A stretch of DNA of 64,000 bases from Ligilactobacillus animalis KCTC 3501 = DSM 20602 (GTDB lineage: Bacteria > Bacillota > Bacilli > Lactobacillales > Lactobacillaceae). Position numbers and translations under genes: made by a program. How positions within the stretch are numbered: the first letter of the stretch is position 1; each line of letters opens with the position of its first letter. Shown in pieces: positions 24,795 through 33,149 of the stretch. The notes under the pieces are model-generated. The model ran no database searches and was not told the DNA's origin. It worked only from the letters and a program-made list of their open reading frames with translations. The DNA lies in assembly GCF_001434535.1 (NCBI RefSeq), contig NZ_AYYW01000057.1, positions 211,225-275,224 on the forward strand, in the 5' to 3' direction.

Positions 24795-27206
24795 CTAACG
24801 AATGTCTGCTTCGAATTCTTCGACTAACTTAGCTTGCACTTTTTCAAAAGCTTTGGTAACTGCTTCATCTTGTAAAGTTGCATTTGGATCAGAGTAGACC
24901 AAAGTGTAAGCCAATGATTTAAAGCCATCCATAATATGTTCACCTTGATATACATCAAACAGCTTGATATCTTTCAAGAAAGCACCACCATTTTTGCGGA
25001 TGCAATCTTCGATCTGTTGATTTGTCACATCAGCCGAAACTGCCAAAGCGATATCACGTGTGATCGATGGATATTTTGAAACTGGTGTATAAAGTTTAGC
25101 TGCTTTTGGCAACTCGATAACTTTTTGTAGATCAAGTTCAAAAACATAAACTCGTTGTTTTAATTTATATTCCTTAGCTGTGTTAGGATGAACTTCACCG
25201 ATAAAGCCTAAGTAAGTTTCTCCTGCATAGATCGCAGCCGTCCGACCAGGATGCATATCTGGCATGGCAACTGCTTGATAAGATTCGTTAGTTACACCTA
25301 ATTCATGTAACAAGTTAGCTACGATCCCTTTGAGATAGAAGAAATCAACTTCTTGTTTTGTAGTATTCCAGTTAGCATCACTGACTAAGCCCGTTACTGC
25401 CCCAGCGATATGTTCAACTTCACGTGGGCGTGTTTGATCTTCATCTCTAAAGAAGACCCGTCCTTGTTCATATAACGCAACATCGTTAACTTTACGTGCT
25501 GCATTATAGGCTAGATCATCTAAAAGCCCTGAGATCAAGTTCATGCGAACCGTCGTGTGTTCACTGCTCATTGGAAAATCTAAATTAGTCGGCAAAGCTT
25601 CTTCTAAAGCAAAACGTTTGGCTTTTTCTTCAGTCGTCAACCCGTATGAAATAGCTTGATCTAAGCCAGTTGCTTCTAAAGTTTGGCGTGCTTGGCGGAT
25701 CAATTTTTGAGCTGGAGTGTAGCTACCTGGTGTTGTTTGCCCTGCTGGCAGTGTTGTTGGCAAATTATCATAGCCATAGATCCGTGCTACTTCTTCAACT
25801 AGGTCAGCTTCGATCGCAATATCCCAACGTCTTGTTGGTACATAGACTGTCAGCTCATCAGCTGCGACTATCGTTTCAAAGCCTAAACGATCAAAAATAG
25901 CTTGGATCTGTTCCACCGTCAATTCTGTACCCAAAACTTTATTGATATGTGAAGCTGAGGTCTTGATCTTAGCTGGAGTAGTTTCTTGTTCGTTGACACT
26001 AGCTACCCCTTTGACCACTTGACCTTCACCTAATTCAGTGATCATTGCCGCAGCAGCATCTAACGCTTCACGCACAGCTGCTACGTCAACACCACGTTCA
26101 AAGCGCATTGAAGCTTCTGAGTGCAAGTTTTCCCGCCGTGAAGTCTTTCTGATCCGATGACCGTCAAAGACAGCTGCTTCCAAAGCAACTGTGGTCGTTT
26201 CGTCGCTGATCTCAGTCTCTAAGCCACCCATCGTACCCGCTAAAGCAACTGGTACATCATTAGCTGTGATCACAATGTCATTTGGTTGTAATTTACGTTC
26301 TTCACCATCAAGGGTAACTAGCATTTCGCCTTCTTTAGCTAAACGCACAACGACTTGCTTAGATCCTAACTTATCCAAGTCAAAAGCATGCAATGGTTGA
26401 CCGTAATCAAGCAAGATATAGTTTGTCACGTCAACGATATTGTTCAACGGGCGAATGCCTGCATTCCAAAGACGTGTTTGCAACCACATTGGACTTTCTT
26501 TGACTTTGACATCTTTTATGACCCGCATCATATATGGTTTAGCTAATTCTTCAGGTGCGCTGACAGTAACGTGATCAGCGATCTCATCTGTAGCGGATTC
26601 GATCACATTTGGCACAGGCAAGGTCACTTCACGATCATAGATAGCTGCGATCTCATGGGCAGCACCGCGCATACTTAAAAGATCACCACGGTTTGGTGTG
26701 ATATCAAGATCGATCACCGTTTCGTCCATCCCTAAGTAACCAAAAACAGGTTCACCTGGTTTAGCATCTTCGGGTAAAACATAGATCCCGTCAGCAAATT
26801 CTTTAGGAACTACACTTTCAGAAAAACCTAATTCTTGTAAAGCACAGATCATCCCTTCAGAAACTTCGCCCCGCATCTTACCGCGTTTGATCTTCACATT
26901 ACCAGCGATCCGTGAATTTGGTAAAGCAACGATGACTTTTTGACCAACCTTGATATTAGGTGCACCACACACGATCTGTGATGGTTCTTCTTCACCAATA
27001 TCTACTTGGCAAATGTGTAAGTGGTCAGAATTTGGGTGATCTTTAACATCCAAAGTATAACCTACAACGATCTTCTTTAGTCCATCTTCAAGTTTACCTG
27101 TGCTAGCAACTTCGACCGCCGTTCTTTCGATTTTTTCAGCCAATGCTAACGGTTCAAGGTCAGCGACAGGCACATATTCATTTAACCATTTTGTTGAAAC
27201 TTTCAT
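24795..27206 (-). CDS. pheT: Phenylalanyl-tRNA synthetase beta subunit
   Basis: The protein has 803 residues. In order: the N-terminal tRNA-binding OB domain (VGYTLDVKDHPNSDHLHICQVDIG...IVCGAPNIKVGQKVIVALP), the B3/B4 editing domain, B5 with SREEN-like FERGVDVAAVREALDAAAAMI, the core YGYDNLPTTLP, and the C-terminal anticodon-binding ferredoxin fold (PVSKYPSITRDIALAVSADVTNQQI...YQGEHIMDGFKSLAYTLVY). It follows pheS by 7 nt. Confidence 0.97.
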   Translation of the reverse strand: MKVSTKWLNEYVPVADLEPLALAEKIERTAVEVASTGKLEDGLKKIVVGYTLDVKDHPNSDHLHICQVDIGEEEPSQIVCGAPNIKVGQKVIVALPNSRIAGNVKIKRGKMRGEVSEGMICALQELGFSESVVPKEFADGIYVLPEDAKPGEPVFGYLGMDETVIDLDITPNRGDLLSMRGAAHEIAAIYDREVTLPVPNVIESATDEIADHVTVSAPEELAKPYMMRVIKDVKVKESPMWLQTRLWNAGIRPLNNIVDVTNYILLDYGQPLHAFDLDKLGSKQVVVRLAKEGEMLVTLDGEERKLQPNDIVITANDVPVALAGTMGGLETEISDETTTVALEAAVFDGHRIRKTSRRENLHSEASMRFERGVDVAAVREALDAAAAMITELGEGQVVKGVASVNEQETTPAKIKTSASHINKVLGTELTVEQIQAIFDRLGFETIVAADELTVYVPTRRWDIAIEADLVEEVARIYGYDNLPTTLPAGQTTPGSYTPAQKLIRQARQTLEATGLDQAISYGLTTEEKAKRFALEEALPTNLDFPMSSEHTTVRMNLISGLLDDLAYNAARKVNDVALYEQGRVFFRDEDQTRPREVEHIAGAVTGLVSDANWNTTKQEVDFFYLKGIVANLLHELGVTNESYQAVAMPDMHPGRTAAIYAGETYLGFIGEVHPNTAKEYKLKQRVYVFELDLQKVIELPKAAKLYTPVSKYPSITRDIALAVSADVTNQQIEDCIRKNGGAFLKDIKLFDVYQGEHIMDGFKSLAYTLVYSDPNATLQDEAVTKAFEKVQAKLVEEFEADIR

Positions 27207-27213
27207 GAATCAG

Positions 27214-28260
27214 TTATCCTTTCTGTGCGAATTGTTGTAAGAATCGAACATCATTTAGATAAAATTCGCGAATATCATCGACACCGTATTTGAGCATAGC
27301 AAAGCGATCAGGTCCAAGACCAAAGGCAAAACCGCCATAAACTTCTGGATCGACACCAGCCATCTTCAAAACGTTAGGATGGACCATACCAGCACCTAAA
27401 ACTTCGATCCAACCTGTTTGCTTGCAAACTGAACAGCCCTTACCACCACATTTGAAACAGGAAACATCAACTTCAACAGAGGGTTCCGTAAATGGGAAGT
27501 AACTTGGACGCAAACGGATCTCGCGTTGTTGGCCAAAGACCGTCTTAGCGATCAACTCTAACGTACCCTTTAGATCACCCATCGTAATATTTTTATCGAT
27601 GACTAGACCTTCAACTTGGTGGAACTGATGCGAGTGTGTCGCATCGTCTGTATCACGGCGGTAAACTTTACCTGGCGAGATCATCTTCAATGGTCCCTTG
27701 CTAAAGTCATGAACTTCCATCGTCCGAGCTTGCACAGGTGATGTTTGCGTCCGCATCAATAATTGTTTCGTAATGTAAAATGTATCTTGCATATCACGGG
27801 CAGGGTGATCTTGTGGCAAGTTCAACATTTCAAAGTTGTAATGATCTTCTTCGATCTCAGGTCCATCGACAACTTGAAAGCCCATCCCTAAGAAGAGTTT
27901 TTCGATCTCATCGATAACTTGGACTAAAACATGGGGTGTCCCCGTCTTAACTGGAGTCGCTGGTAAAGTAACATCGATCGTTTCACTTTCTAAGCGTTTA
28001 GCCAACTTTAATTCCTCTAATTCAGCGTGCTTTTCAGCGATCGCTTGGGTCAATTCATCTCTGATCGTGTTAGCGAAGCTTCCGACCTTAGGACGTTCTT
28101 CAGCGCTTAGATCACGCATTCCCCGCAAAACTTCAGTAATTGAGCCCTTTTTACCCAATAATTCTACTCGGACGTCATTGATATGTTTAGTATCTTCAGC
28201 ACGCCTAATTTCTTCTAAGCCATTTTGTTTGATCTCTTCAAGTTTTTCTCTTAGATTCAC
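27214..28260 (-). CDS. pheS: Phenylalanyl-tRNA synthetase alpha subunit
   Basis: The catalytic subunit has 348 residues: an N-terminal coiled coil, then class II motifs including [40 protein letters not shown] and the C-terminal [26 protein letters not shown] chose GTG at 28260 ([10 protein letters not shown]) with AAAGGA 9 nt upstream; an ATG six codons earlier overlaps that SD. Expression is under the T-box leader. Confidence 0.95.
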   Translation of the reverse strand: MNLREKLEEIKQNGLEEIRRAEDTKHINDVRVELLGKKGSITEVLRGMRDLSAEERPKVGSFANTIRDELTQAIAEKHAELEELKLAKRLESETIDVTLPATPVKTGTPHVLVQVIDEIEKLFLGMGFQVVDGPEIEEDHYNFEMLNLPQDHPARDMQDTFYITKQLLMRTQTSPVQARTMEVHDFSKGPLKMISPGKVYRRDTDDATHSHQFHQVEGLVIDKNITMGDLKGTLELIAKTVFGQQREIRLRPSYFPFTEPSVEVDVSCFKCGGKGCSVCKQTGWIEVLGAGMVHPNVLKMAGVDPEVYGGFAFGLGPDRFAMLKYGVDDIREFYLNDVRFLQQFAQKG

Positions 28261-28284
28261 ACTAATCTTTCCTTTCATCCGGCT

Positions 28285-28545
28285 GTTCCAACGTAAAAAA
28301 GCCCCATCCCTAAAAAAGGGACGAGGCTTCGCGGTACCACCCTTGTTCTGTTAAGCAAATAACAGCACTCTTTCATGATAAAACGGTCATGAACCGATCT
28401 GTTATTCATCCTAAGGAATCCCAACAGCAACTCAGGAAGTGAAATTCGGCCTTAGATCAAGCAAGCCTTCTCAGCTCCCGGCTCTTTTCTGTCTTGATCG
28501 ATCAGCTTACTAATTTCCGTCTACGTCTTTAAATATTCTACAATT
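28285..28545 (-). promoter_or_regulatory. T-box riboswitch (tRNA-Phe) upstream of pheST
   Basis: The minus-strand leader contains the T-box AAGGGTGGTACCGCG (around 28342-28328) followed by a terminator helix made of CCTCGTCCC and GGGATGGGG with a six-T tract (about 28324-28297). The upstream stem-I region contains GAATTTCACTTCC (near 28445-28433), where TTC can serve as the Phe specifier codon. Uncharged tRNA-Phe should stabilise the antiterminator and raise pheST expression. Confidence 0.92.
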
Positions 28546-28546
28546 C

Positions 28547-28575
28547 AGTTTAAGCTCGCATGCATAAATAGTCAA
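28547..28575 (-). promoter_or_regulatory. pheST promoter
   Basis: TTGACT (28575-28570), a 17-nt spacer and TAAACT (28552-28547) lie just downstream of the hxlR-type gene stop and upstream of the T-box. Confidence 0.75.
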
Positions 28576-28579
28576 GTAG

Positions 28580-28915
28580 TTATTTGCAATCTTCTTCAGA
28601 ATACCACTTTTCTGACCAAATATGTATCTCTTGCATGATCGTTTTTAAAGCGGCGCCCCGGTCGGTCAATTGATAGACCGCACGTGAACTATTGCTAGTC
28701 ATCACACGTTCTACCAACCCTTCCTTCTCCAACTCTTTTAGACGTTCCACTAAAACGCGATCACTGCATTTCTCAACTTTTTGTGCTATTTCTTTAAAAC
28801 GCTGTGGCCCTTCGTTCAATAAAACTTCGATGATCAAACCATTCCATTTTTTCCCTAAAATCCCAAAAGTCTTTTGGAACTTCGGACAGACTTTGAATAC
28901 TGATTGTGTACTCAA
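28580..28915 (-). CDS. HxlR family winged-helix transcriptional regulator
   Basis: The protein has 111 residues. The HxlR pattern is clear: CPKFQKTFGILGKKWNGLIIEVLLNEGPQRFKEI, CSDRVLVERLKELEKEGLVER, and a wing ending AVYQLTDRGAALKTIMQEIHIWSEKWY. The conserved N-terminal Cys (residue 9) could be a redox or electrophile sensor, as in YodB/HypR; that is inference. The start is TTG at 28915, 8 nt after AAAGGGG. The target is unknown, and no redox enzyme lies adjacent. Confidence 0.88.
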   Translation of the reverse strand: MSTQSVFKVCPKFQKTFGILGKKWNGLIIEVLLNEGPQRFKEIAQKVEKCSDRVLVERLKELEKEGLVERVMTSNSSRAVYQLTDRGAALKTIMQEIHIWSEKWYSEEDCK

Positions 28916-28942
28916 GGCACATACCCCTTTCTAAATTACACA

Positions 28943-28977
28943 AATAGACCCGCACTATCGAGTGATACGGGCCTATT
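28943..28977 (-). terminator. Terminator after the HD-domain gene
   Basis: On the minus strand AATAGGCCCGTATCACT pairs with AGTGCGGGTCTATT, wobbles included, and is followed by TTTGTG. The T tract is short, so the strength is uncertain. Confidence 0.55.
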
Positions 28978-29013
28978 ATCTGTGCTTTCAATAGTGCTTA
29001 ACACTATTTTACA

Positions 29014-29523
29014 CTATTCACTTACTTTCGCAAAGCATAGAGCTTGTTTTAATGAACCAATTATTTTCAAAGAAAGATGTTTACTGTATTCTTCAGTTGC
29101 CGAATATTTATCAACTAATGACACAATGTAGCCTTCTGGATACTTTGGAGGGCAAGTCGTTGCACCCCACATGTGTTTGATGATGATATCTTTTTCGCGT
29201 GGAGTTAGTACGGTCAACTTTTCAGCATTACGTACAGCGATCCGCGGATGGATCCACGCATGCGTGCCACGGTCGAATTTAGTCACACGCCAATCATAGT
29301 AAAATAAATCATGCAACAAGCCAGCACGAGCTGTAGCTTTTGCATCCAAGTGGAATTTTTTAGCAAGTAAATAGCTTTCATAGGAAACAGCAATACAATG
29401 TTCTAAGCGCGTTGAAAAATGGTGTTGCGTATAATTAGCCAACCGTTGGACTTCTGGCTTTTCTAGCAATTCACCTACATAGCTCATATATTCTTCATCA
29501 TTACGCCATACGTCTTTTTTCAT
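29014..29523 (-). CDS. HD domain-containing phosphohydrolase-like protein
   Basis: The protein has 169 residues. The HD metal site is visible as RLEHCIAVSYESYLLAKK (first His), RAGLLHDLFYYDW (His-Asp) and VSLVDKYSATEEY (distal Asp). HAWIHPRIAVRNAEKL supplies further His. The substrate, perhaps a nucleotide, cannot be predicted. It is followed by the hxlR-type gene on the same strand. Confidence 0.82.
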   Translation of the reverse strand: MKKDVWRNDEEYMSYVGELLEKPEVQRLANYTQHHFSTRLEHCIAVSYESYLLAKKFHLDAKATARAGLLHDLFYYDWRVTKFDRGTHAWIHPRIAVRNAEKLTVLTPREKDIIIKHMWGATTCPPKYPEGYIVSLVDKYSATEEYSKHLSLKIIGSLKQALCFAKVSE

Positions 29524-29666
29524 AGATGCTGCCTAACTCCTTTAACCAATATTTTACTAACCAAGCCTACTTCTCACTCTTTATCTTACTATTTTATTTT
29601 GTAAAAGCAATCTTTAAGCTGTCGTTTTAAGTAATTTAAAGATAAATTTAAAAATTCAGGATCTAT

Positions 29667-29697
29667 TTGTCCGGTAAACGAACATATGTGCTACAAT
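29667..29697 (+). promoter_or_regulatory. Promoter with LexA-like box upstream of the 101-residue gene
   Basis: TACAAT (29692-29697) with a TGC extension, and TTGTCC 19 nt upstream, form a plausible promoter. CGAACATATGTGCT at 29679-29692 matches 12 of 14 positions of the Gram-positive SOS consensus CGAACRNRYGTTYC and abuts the -10. Confidence 0.5.
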
Positions 29698-29736
29698 ATA
29701 TAAAAAGAACATGCATTCGCAAAAGAGGTATTAGAT

Positions 29737-30042
29737 ATGGATAAACAAGAATTCGAGACTTATTTAAATGAGCACTGCTCGGCTTTAACTAAATTTCAAG
29801 AACGAGCTTTAGACTACCAAGCCAATAACAATCAAAATCGCGCTAGATCGGCTCGCTGGAATGATGCCAAAGTCCAACGAGCCGCCGATGCAATGTACGA
29901 TACTTTTCTTACTGGGATCTACACCAAATTACGCAGTGCGATCGAAGACAAATATGATCGCCAAGCTTGGCTCGATTATATCGAAAAATACGGACTCTTA
30001 GAACAGTTGGAAGAAAGTGTCCTTGAGATCGAATTTGAGTAA
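29737..30042 (+). CDS. Hypothetical protein, 101 residues
   Basis: This soluble, charged, probably helical protein (EFETYLNEHCSALTKFQERALDYQANNNQNRARSARWNDAKVQRAADAMYDTFL) has no recognised domain. GAGG precedes the ATG at normal spacing and a perfect terminator overlaps the stop codon, so it is a complete monocistronic unit. The LexA-like box suggests SOS control, which is only inferred. Confidence 0.75.
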   Translation: MDKQEFETYLNEHCSALTKFQERALDYQANNNQNRARSARWNDAKVQRAADAMYDTFLTGIYTKLRSAIEDKYDRQAWLDYIEKYGLLEQLEESVLEIEFE

Positions 30043-30079
30043 AAAGATAGCAGATGTTTGAGACATCTGCTATCTTTTT
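30041..30079 (+). terminator. Terminator after the 101-residue gene
   Basis: A perfect 17-bp stem, AAAAAGATAGCAGATGT with its complement and a 5-nt loop, overlaps the stop codon and ends in T5. Confidence 0.92.
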
Positions 30080-30106
30080 ACTCAAAAGTACTGAGGAGAT
30101 CGTTCC

Positions 30107-30280
30107 ATGACCACACCAGAAAGCCAAGCAAAAATCGAGCAATTTACAGAACTGATGCAGCTTCAAAGGGAGACTGGCATAGAATTTTGTGGACGTGAAT
30201 ATTTCTTCGAACCTATTTTCAGCGACGACCCATTTAAGGCTATCGGTTGGAGGTTTTCTACACTTTGTTTTAGGAAATAA
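30107..30280 (+). CDS. Short ORF, 57 residues, possibly truncated gene
   Basis: ATG at 30107 follows GAGGAG at good spacing. The 57-residue product begins MTTPESQAKIEQFTELMQLQ and then contains FCGREYFFEPIFSDDPFKAIGW. It ends abruptly at the edge of the accessory island, which suggests a gene cut short by rearrangement. No family is recognised. Confidence 0.45.
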   Translation: MTTPESQAKIEQFTELMQLQRETGIEFCGREYFFEPIFSDDPFKAIGWRFSTLCFRK

Positions 30281-30377
30281 TCACTATATCTAACTATTGT
30301 TGTGAATGCACATCAATAGTTACTTAAAGTCAATTGAAATTTTTTCCATTGAACTAACACTTACTATAGTCTTTCCT

Positions 30378-30680
30378 CTAAAGCACCGTATTTCTTGATA
30401 CCATGTTCTCTTTGATCTTAGTACGCATCATAATCTTATCTTCTTCTCTACACCCTTGAAATACTAATTCATCGACATCATTGAAATAATAGCACCCATC
30501 AGGATTATTCATCCTCTCCTGTTCATCAAGCATTATATAATGTTCCATTCCGACTTTATGCCTAAATTCAGCAAGTTGTTCACCTGCTCCATATAAAAGT
30601 GGACCAGTAGCACCCCATATTTCTTTCAACACGTAATAATCTATCTTATATTGATACTCTAAGTAATTATGCCTTCCCAT
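30378..30680 (-). CDS. Hypothetical protein, 100 residues (immunity-type context)
   Basis: The product contains YLEYQYKIDYYVLKEIWGATGPLLYGAGEQLAEF and an acidic stretch DGCYYFNDVDELVFQGCREED. No domain is recognised. Its start overlaps the end of another minus-strand frame, whose last residues include YDIVKENKYAVELNVMNRG (about 30760-30660) and which looks like a protein tail. Such overlap is usual for a toxin tail followed by its immunity gene; that interpretation is inferred. Confidence 0.5.
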   Translation of the reverse strand: MGRHNYLEYQYKIDYYVLKEIWGATGPLLYGAGEQLAEFRHKVGMEHYIMLDEQERMNNPDGCYYFNDVDELVFQGCREEDKIMMRTKIKENMVSRNTVL

Positions 30681-30785
30681 CCTATCTTGCCCCTGTTCAT
30701 TACATTCAATTCTACAGCATATTTATTTTCTTTCACTATATCATATCCTGATAGAACAGCAACTATAACCTTGAATAATTTTAAA

Positions 30786-31007
30786 CTACTCCAGATACTC
30801 TGCATGCGCTACGTTATCTTCGTAGCAACAAATATAATCTCCCTTATCACGTCCCTTTTCGGGGACAATCGTTAAATACGCACCATTGTCATCATTATCA
30901 TAACTAGTAGTATAATCTACAATTTTCCCAATAATAACTCTACCATTTTTTAAAATAACTTTGCCCCTAGCAACTCTTTCAAAATTACTCAAAATAATCC
31001 GAATCAC
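30786..31007 (-). CDS. Small beta-rich protein, paralog A copy 1 (N-terminally damaged)
   Basis: The protein has 73 residues: NFERVARGKVILKNGRVIIGKIVDYTTSYDNDDNGAYLTIVPE...YICCYEDNVAHAEYLE. It is nearly identical to the product at 32177-32461, which has 20 more N-terminal residues (KIYYSSIGVHLVPWKGDS). The matching DNA is still present upstream here, but in another frame, so this copy is frameshifted. The G-K-V-x-L-x-N-G-x-x-x-x-G pattern suggests an SH3/LSm-like barrel. Function unknown. Confidence 0.5.
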   Translation of the reverse strand: MIRIILSNFERVARGKVILKNGRVIIGKIVDYTTSYDNDDNGAYLTIVPEKGRDKGDYICCYEDNVAHAEYLE

Positions 31008-31040
31008 CCTTCCATGGAACTAAATGAACACCTGTACTGC

Positions 31041-31280
31041 TTAGTGTATTTTTACACCAGTAAGCCTTCGTCCTTTGTTATCTATAGCAACAACTCTACC
31101 TACATATACCCTTTCACGAGGGTCATACTCGGAGTTTTCATTTTTTTCAAACTCTACTTTTTCCGTCTTGTGGCGTATGTGGTATATCCTTGTTTTGATG
31201 TCTTTTTTGAGCATGCTTATTGATTTCATCTTTCCAAATGCCTTTTGCAAAATTTTCTTGAATATTAGGTGGCTCAAGCT
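31041..31280 (-). pseudogene. Degenerate frame ahead of paralog A copy 1
   Basis: The frame ends with RERVYVGRVVAIDNKGRRLTGVKIH, which is mirrored in the second array copy by YYVGRVVTIDNE before a stop (about 32500-32455). Both seem to be the tail of a gene that once preceded or was fused to paralog A. The upstream residues (KAFGKMKSISMLKKDIKTRIYHIRHKTEK) resemble nothing I know. I treat it as a remnant. Confidence 0.35.
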
Positions 31281-31300
31281 GCGGTTTGTAGCCTGCTTGT

Positions 31301-31507
31301 TTATCCCTGACTAGTAATATGCCAATTTCTCGGATGGTTAAGTACACTATTTTCTGGTGAAATAACGTCCATGAACTCTATTCCTTTGACGTAACCATAC
31401 TCGGACAGCATTTTCATCGTTTCGTATAATTGGCGATTCGAAACATCTAACATGCTAGCGTTCAGACTGTCGATGTTAATATCTAAATCGTTCTTATAAC
31501 AATTCAT
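31301..31507 (-). pseudogene. YjcQ-like fragment
   Basis: The 68 residues include LDINIDSLNASMLDVSNRQLYETMKMLSEYGYVKGIEFMDV and end with WHITSQG. This resembles the winged-helix YjcQ family found on phages and integrative elements, where the equivalent ITxxG is followed by a further helix. The stop directly after that Gly suggests truncation. It lies in about 450 bp present only in the first array copy. Confidence 0.4.
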
Positions 31508-31610
31508 TTAGGTATTTCAAGATTTTACACGTTACTCGAGCATAGGAATTTGATTTCACGTCTATCACTCCAACATATTAAAAAAGCACTCAATCACGAG
31601 TGCATAAGAT

Positions 31611-31925
31611 TTAAGATAATTGTACAATATTCAAGCGGCGATACGCTACCATAATCAATTCTTTAACATTATAGCCGTCAACTTCAAAGTCATCCAGTTC
31701 TGGCGCTTTTAAAAACGCTTCAGGATCAGCAACTTGAACAGAACAAATTTCACCACCAGAAAATTCTGTCCACTCTGCAAAAAGAACAGACTGAATCCCC
31801 TTAGGTAGTTCTATTCCCCCGCGGTATGTGGGGCCAATCCTGTTAGGGAAGTCAATGTCAATTTCAGGAACAGTTTCATCTAATTCGTATTCAGTCAAAC
31901 TGAACTTAAAGTTCTCAAAGTCCAT
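31611..31925 (-). CDS. Hypothetical protein, paralog B copy 1 (putative immunity protein)
   Basis: The protein has 104 residues: MDFENFKFSLTEYELDETVPEIDIDF...IELPKGIQSVLFAEWTE...DPEAFLKAPELDDFEVDGYNVKELIMVAYRRLNIVQLS. It is paralogous to the product at 32618-32926 along its whole length, with about half of the residues shared. No named domain is recognised. GGAGG lies upstream. A small acidic single-domain protein in an array with toxin-tail remnants fits an immunity protein. Confidence 0.55.
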   Translation of the reverse strand: MDFENFKFSLTEYELDETVPEIDIDFPNRIGPTYRGGIELPKGIQSVLFAEWTEFSGGEICSVQVADPEAFLKAPELDDFEVDGYNVKELIMVAYRRLNIVQLS

Positions 31926-32176
31926 TAATACAACTTTCCTCCATTTTTATAATTTTCTATACTTTAAACTCGCTTGCAAGAGTAGTTATTTGTACTTTTC
32001 CATTCCATTTTACACCTATTCATCACATTTAATTCTACAGAATATTTATTTGATTTAACTATTATCATATCTAGTATATAGTTCTGTCGTCTGCCTACGT
32101 TTGGTTATACAGTTTCCTCTATTCCAATCTAACGTAAACATTCCCGATGGAACAGTCACCCTCGAATAATTTTAGA

Positions 32177-32461
32177 CTACTCTAGATATTCTGCATGTGA
32201 CACTTCATCTTCATAGCAACAAATATAGCCACCTTTTAACGGACCAGCTTCGGGGACAATTGTCAAGTATGCACCATCATCATTGTTATCATAACTAGTA
32301 GTATAATCTACAATTTTTCCGATAAATACTTTACCATTTTTTAAAACGACTTTTCCCCTAGCGGTCCTTTCAAAATTACTTAAAATCATTTGAATCGAAT
32401 CACCTTTCCATGGAACTAAATGAACACCTATACTGCTATAGTATATTTTAGCTGTTGTCAC
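32177..32461 (-). CDS. Small beta-rich protein, paralog A copy 2
   Basis: The protein has up to 94 residues from GTG at 32461 (TTAKIYYSSIGVHLVPWKGDSIQMILSNFERTARGKVVLKNGKVFIGKIVDYTTSYDNNDDGAYLTIVPE). The start is uncertain: the GTG overlaps the stop of the preceding remnant, and an internal ATG before ILSNFER is possible. It is the intact counterpart of the gene at 30786-31007. Function unknown. Confidence 0.5.
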   Translation of the reverse strand: MTTAKIYYSSIGVHLVPWKGDSIQMILSNFERTARGKVVLKNGKVFIGKIVDYTTSYDNNDDGAYLTIVPEAGPLKGGYICCYEDEVSHAEYLE

Positions 32462-32617
32462 TCGTTATCTATAGTAACAACTCTACCTACATAATATCCT
32501 CTTGCGAAGTCCGTGTTCAAGAATTGTATTTTATTCAAATTTTCCTTCGTAGGAATTTGATTTCACATTTATCACTCCAGTATATTAAAAAAGCACTTAA
32601 CCATGAGTACTTAAAAA

Positions 32618-32926
32618 TTAAGTCAATTGTTCAATGTTTAATCGACGATACGCCACCATGATCAAATTCTTGACGTTGTAGTTATTGACTTCAATATTAT
32701 CTAAAAATGGATCATTTAAAAAATCAGCTGGGTCTACAATCTCGATATAACTAATTTTTCCTTCTTTAGTTGAATCCGTATAAATTATAGATACCCCATT
32801 ACCAGGAAGTTCGATTTCACCAAAACGAGTCTTTCCCGTTATATCTAGAAAATCAACACCGATTGCCGGTATTGTTTCATCCATAAAGTATGAAGTTAAT
32901 TTAAAACTAATATTTTCAAAATTCAT
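32618..32926 (-). CDS. Hypothetical protein, paralog B copy 2 (putative immunity protein)
   Basis: The protein has 102 residues from ATG at 32926 (MNFENISFKLTSYFMDETIPAIGVDF...VDPADFLNDPFLDNIEVNNYNVKNLIMVAYRRLNIEQLT). It is a full-length paralog of 31611-31925. Its ATG overlaps the TGA of the toxin-like tail upstream (TGATG), the usual coupling of a toxin with its immunity gene. The immunity role is inferred from this context only. Confidence 0.55.
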   Translation of the reverse strand: MNFENISFKLTSYFMDETIPAIGVDFLDITGKTRFGEIELPGNGVSIIYTDSTKEGKISYIEIVDPADFLNDPFLDNIEVNNYNVKNLIMVAYRRLNIEQLT

Positions 32927-33045
32927 CAATATAGACGCTTCCCTTCTTTTTGTTTATTTAAGTATCTTGGATCTGGTTCGTATACTGTAACTATATTACC
33001 ATTTCTTGTAACTACAATAAAAGAATCTTCACCCCAAGAAGAGAC
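32926..33045 (-). pseudogene. C-terminal tail of a polymorphic-toxin-like protein
   Basis: The 39 residues (VSSWGEDSFIVVTR then NGNIVTVYEPDPRYLNKQKEGKRLY) read like the extreme C-terminus of a secreted toxin domain. An in-frame TAG at 33048-33046 and unrelated sequence beyond it mark the break, so the rest of the gene is gone. Confidence 0.4.
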
Positions 33046-33149
33046 CTACGTGGCACAGCGCCCCTTTCTGAAAAATCCCCTAACCCGTTACTACAATGAG
33101 TTTTAAAAAAACTATAAAAGAACGTACATTCAAGAAAAGGGAGAAAAAT

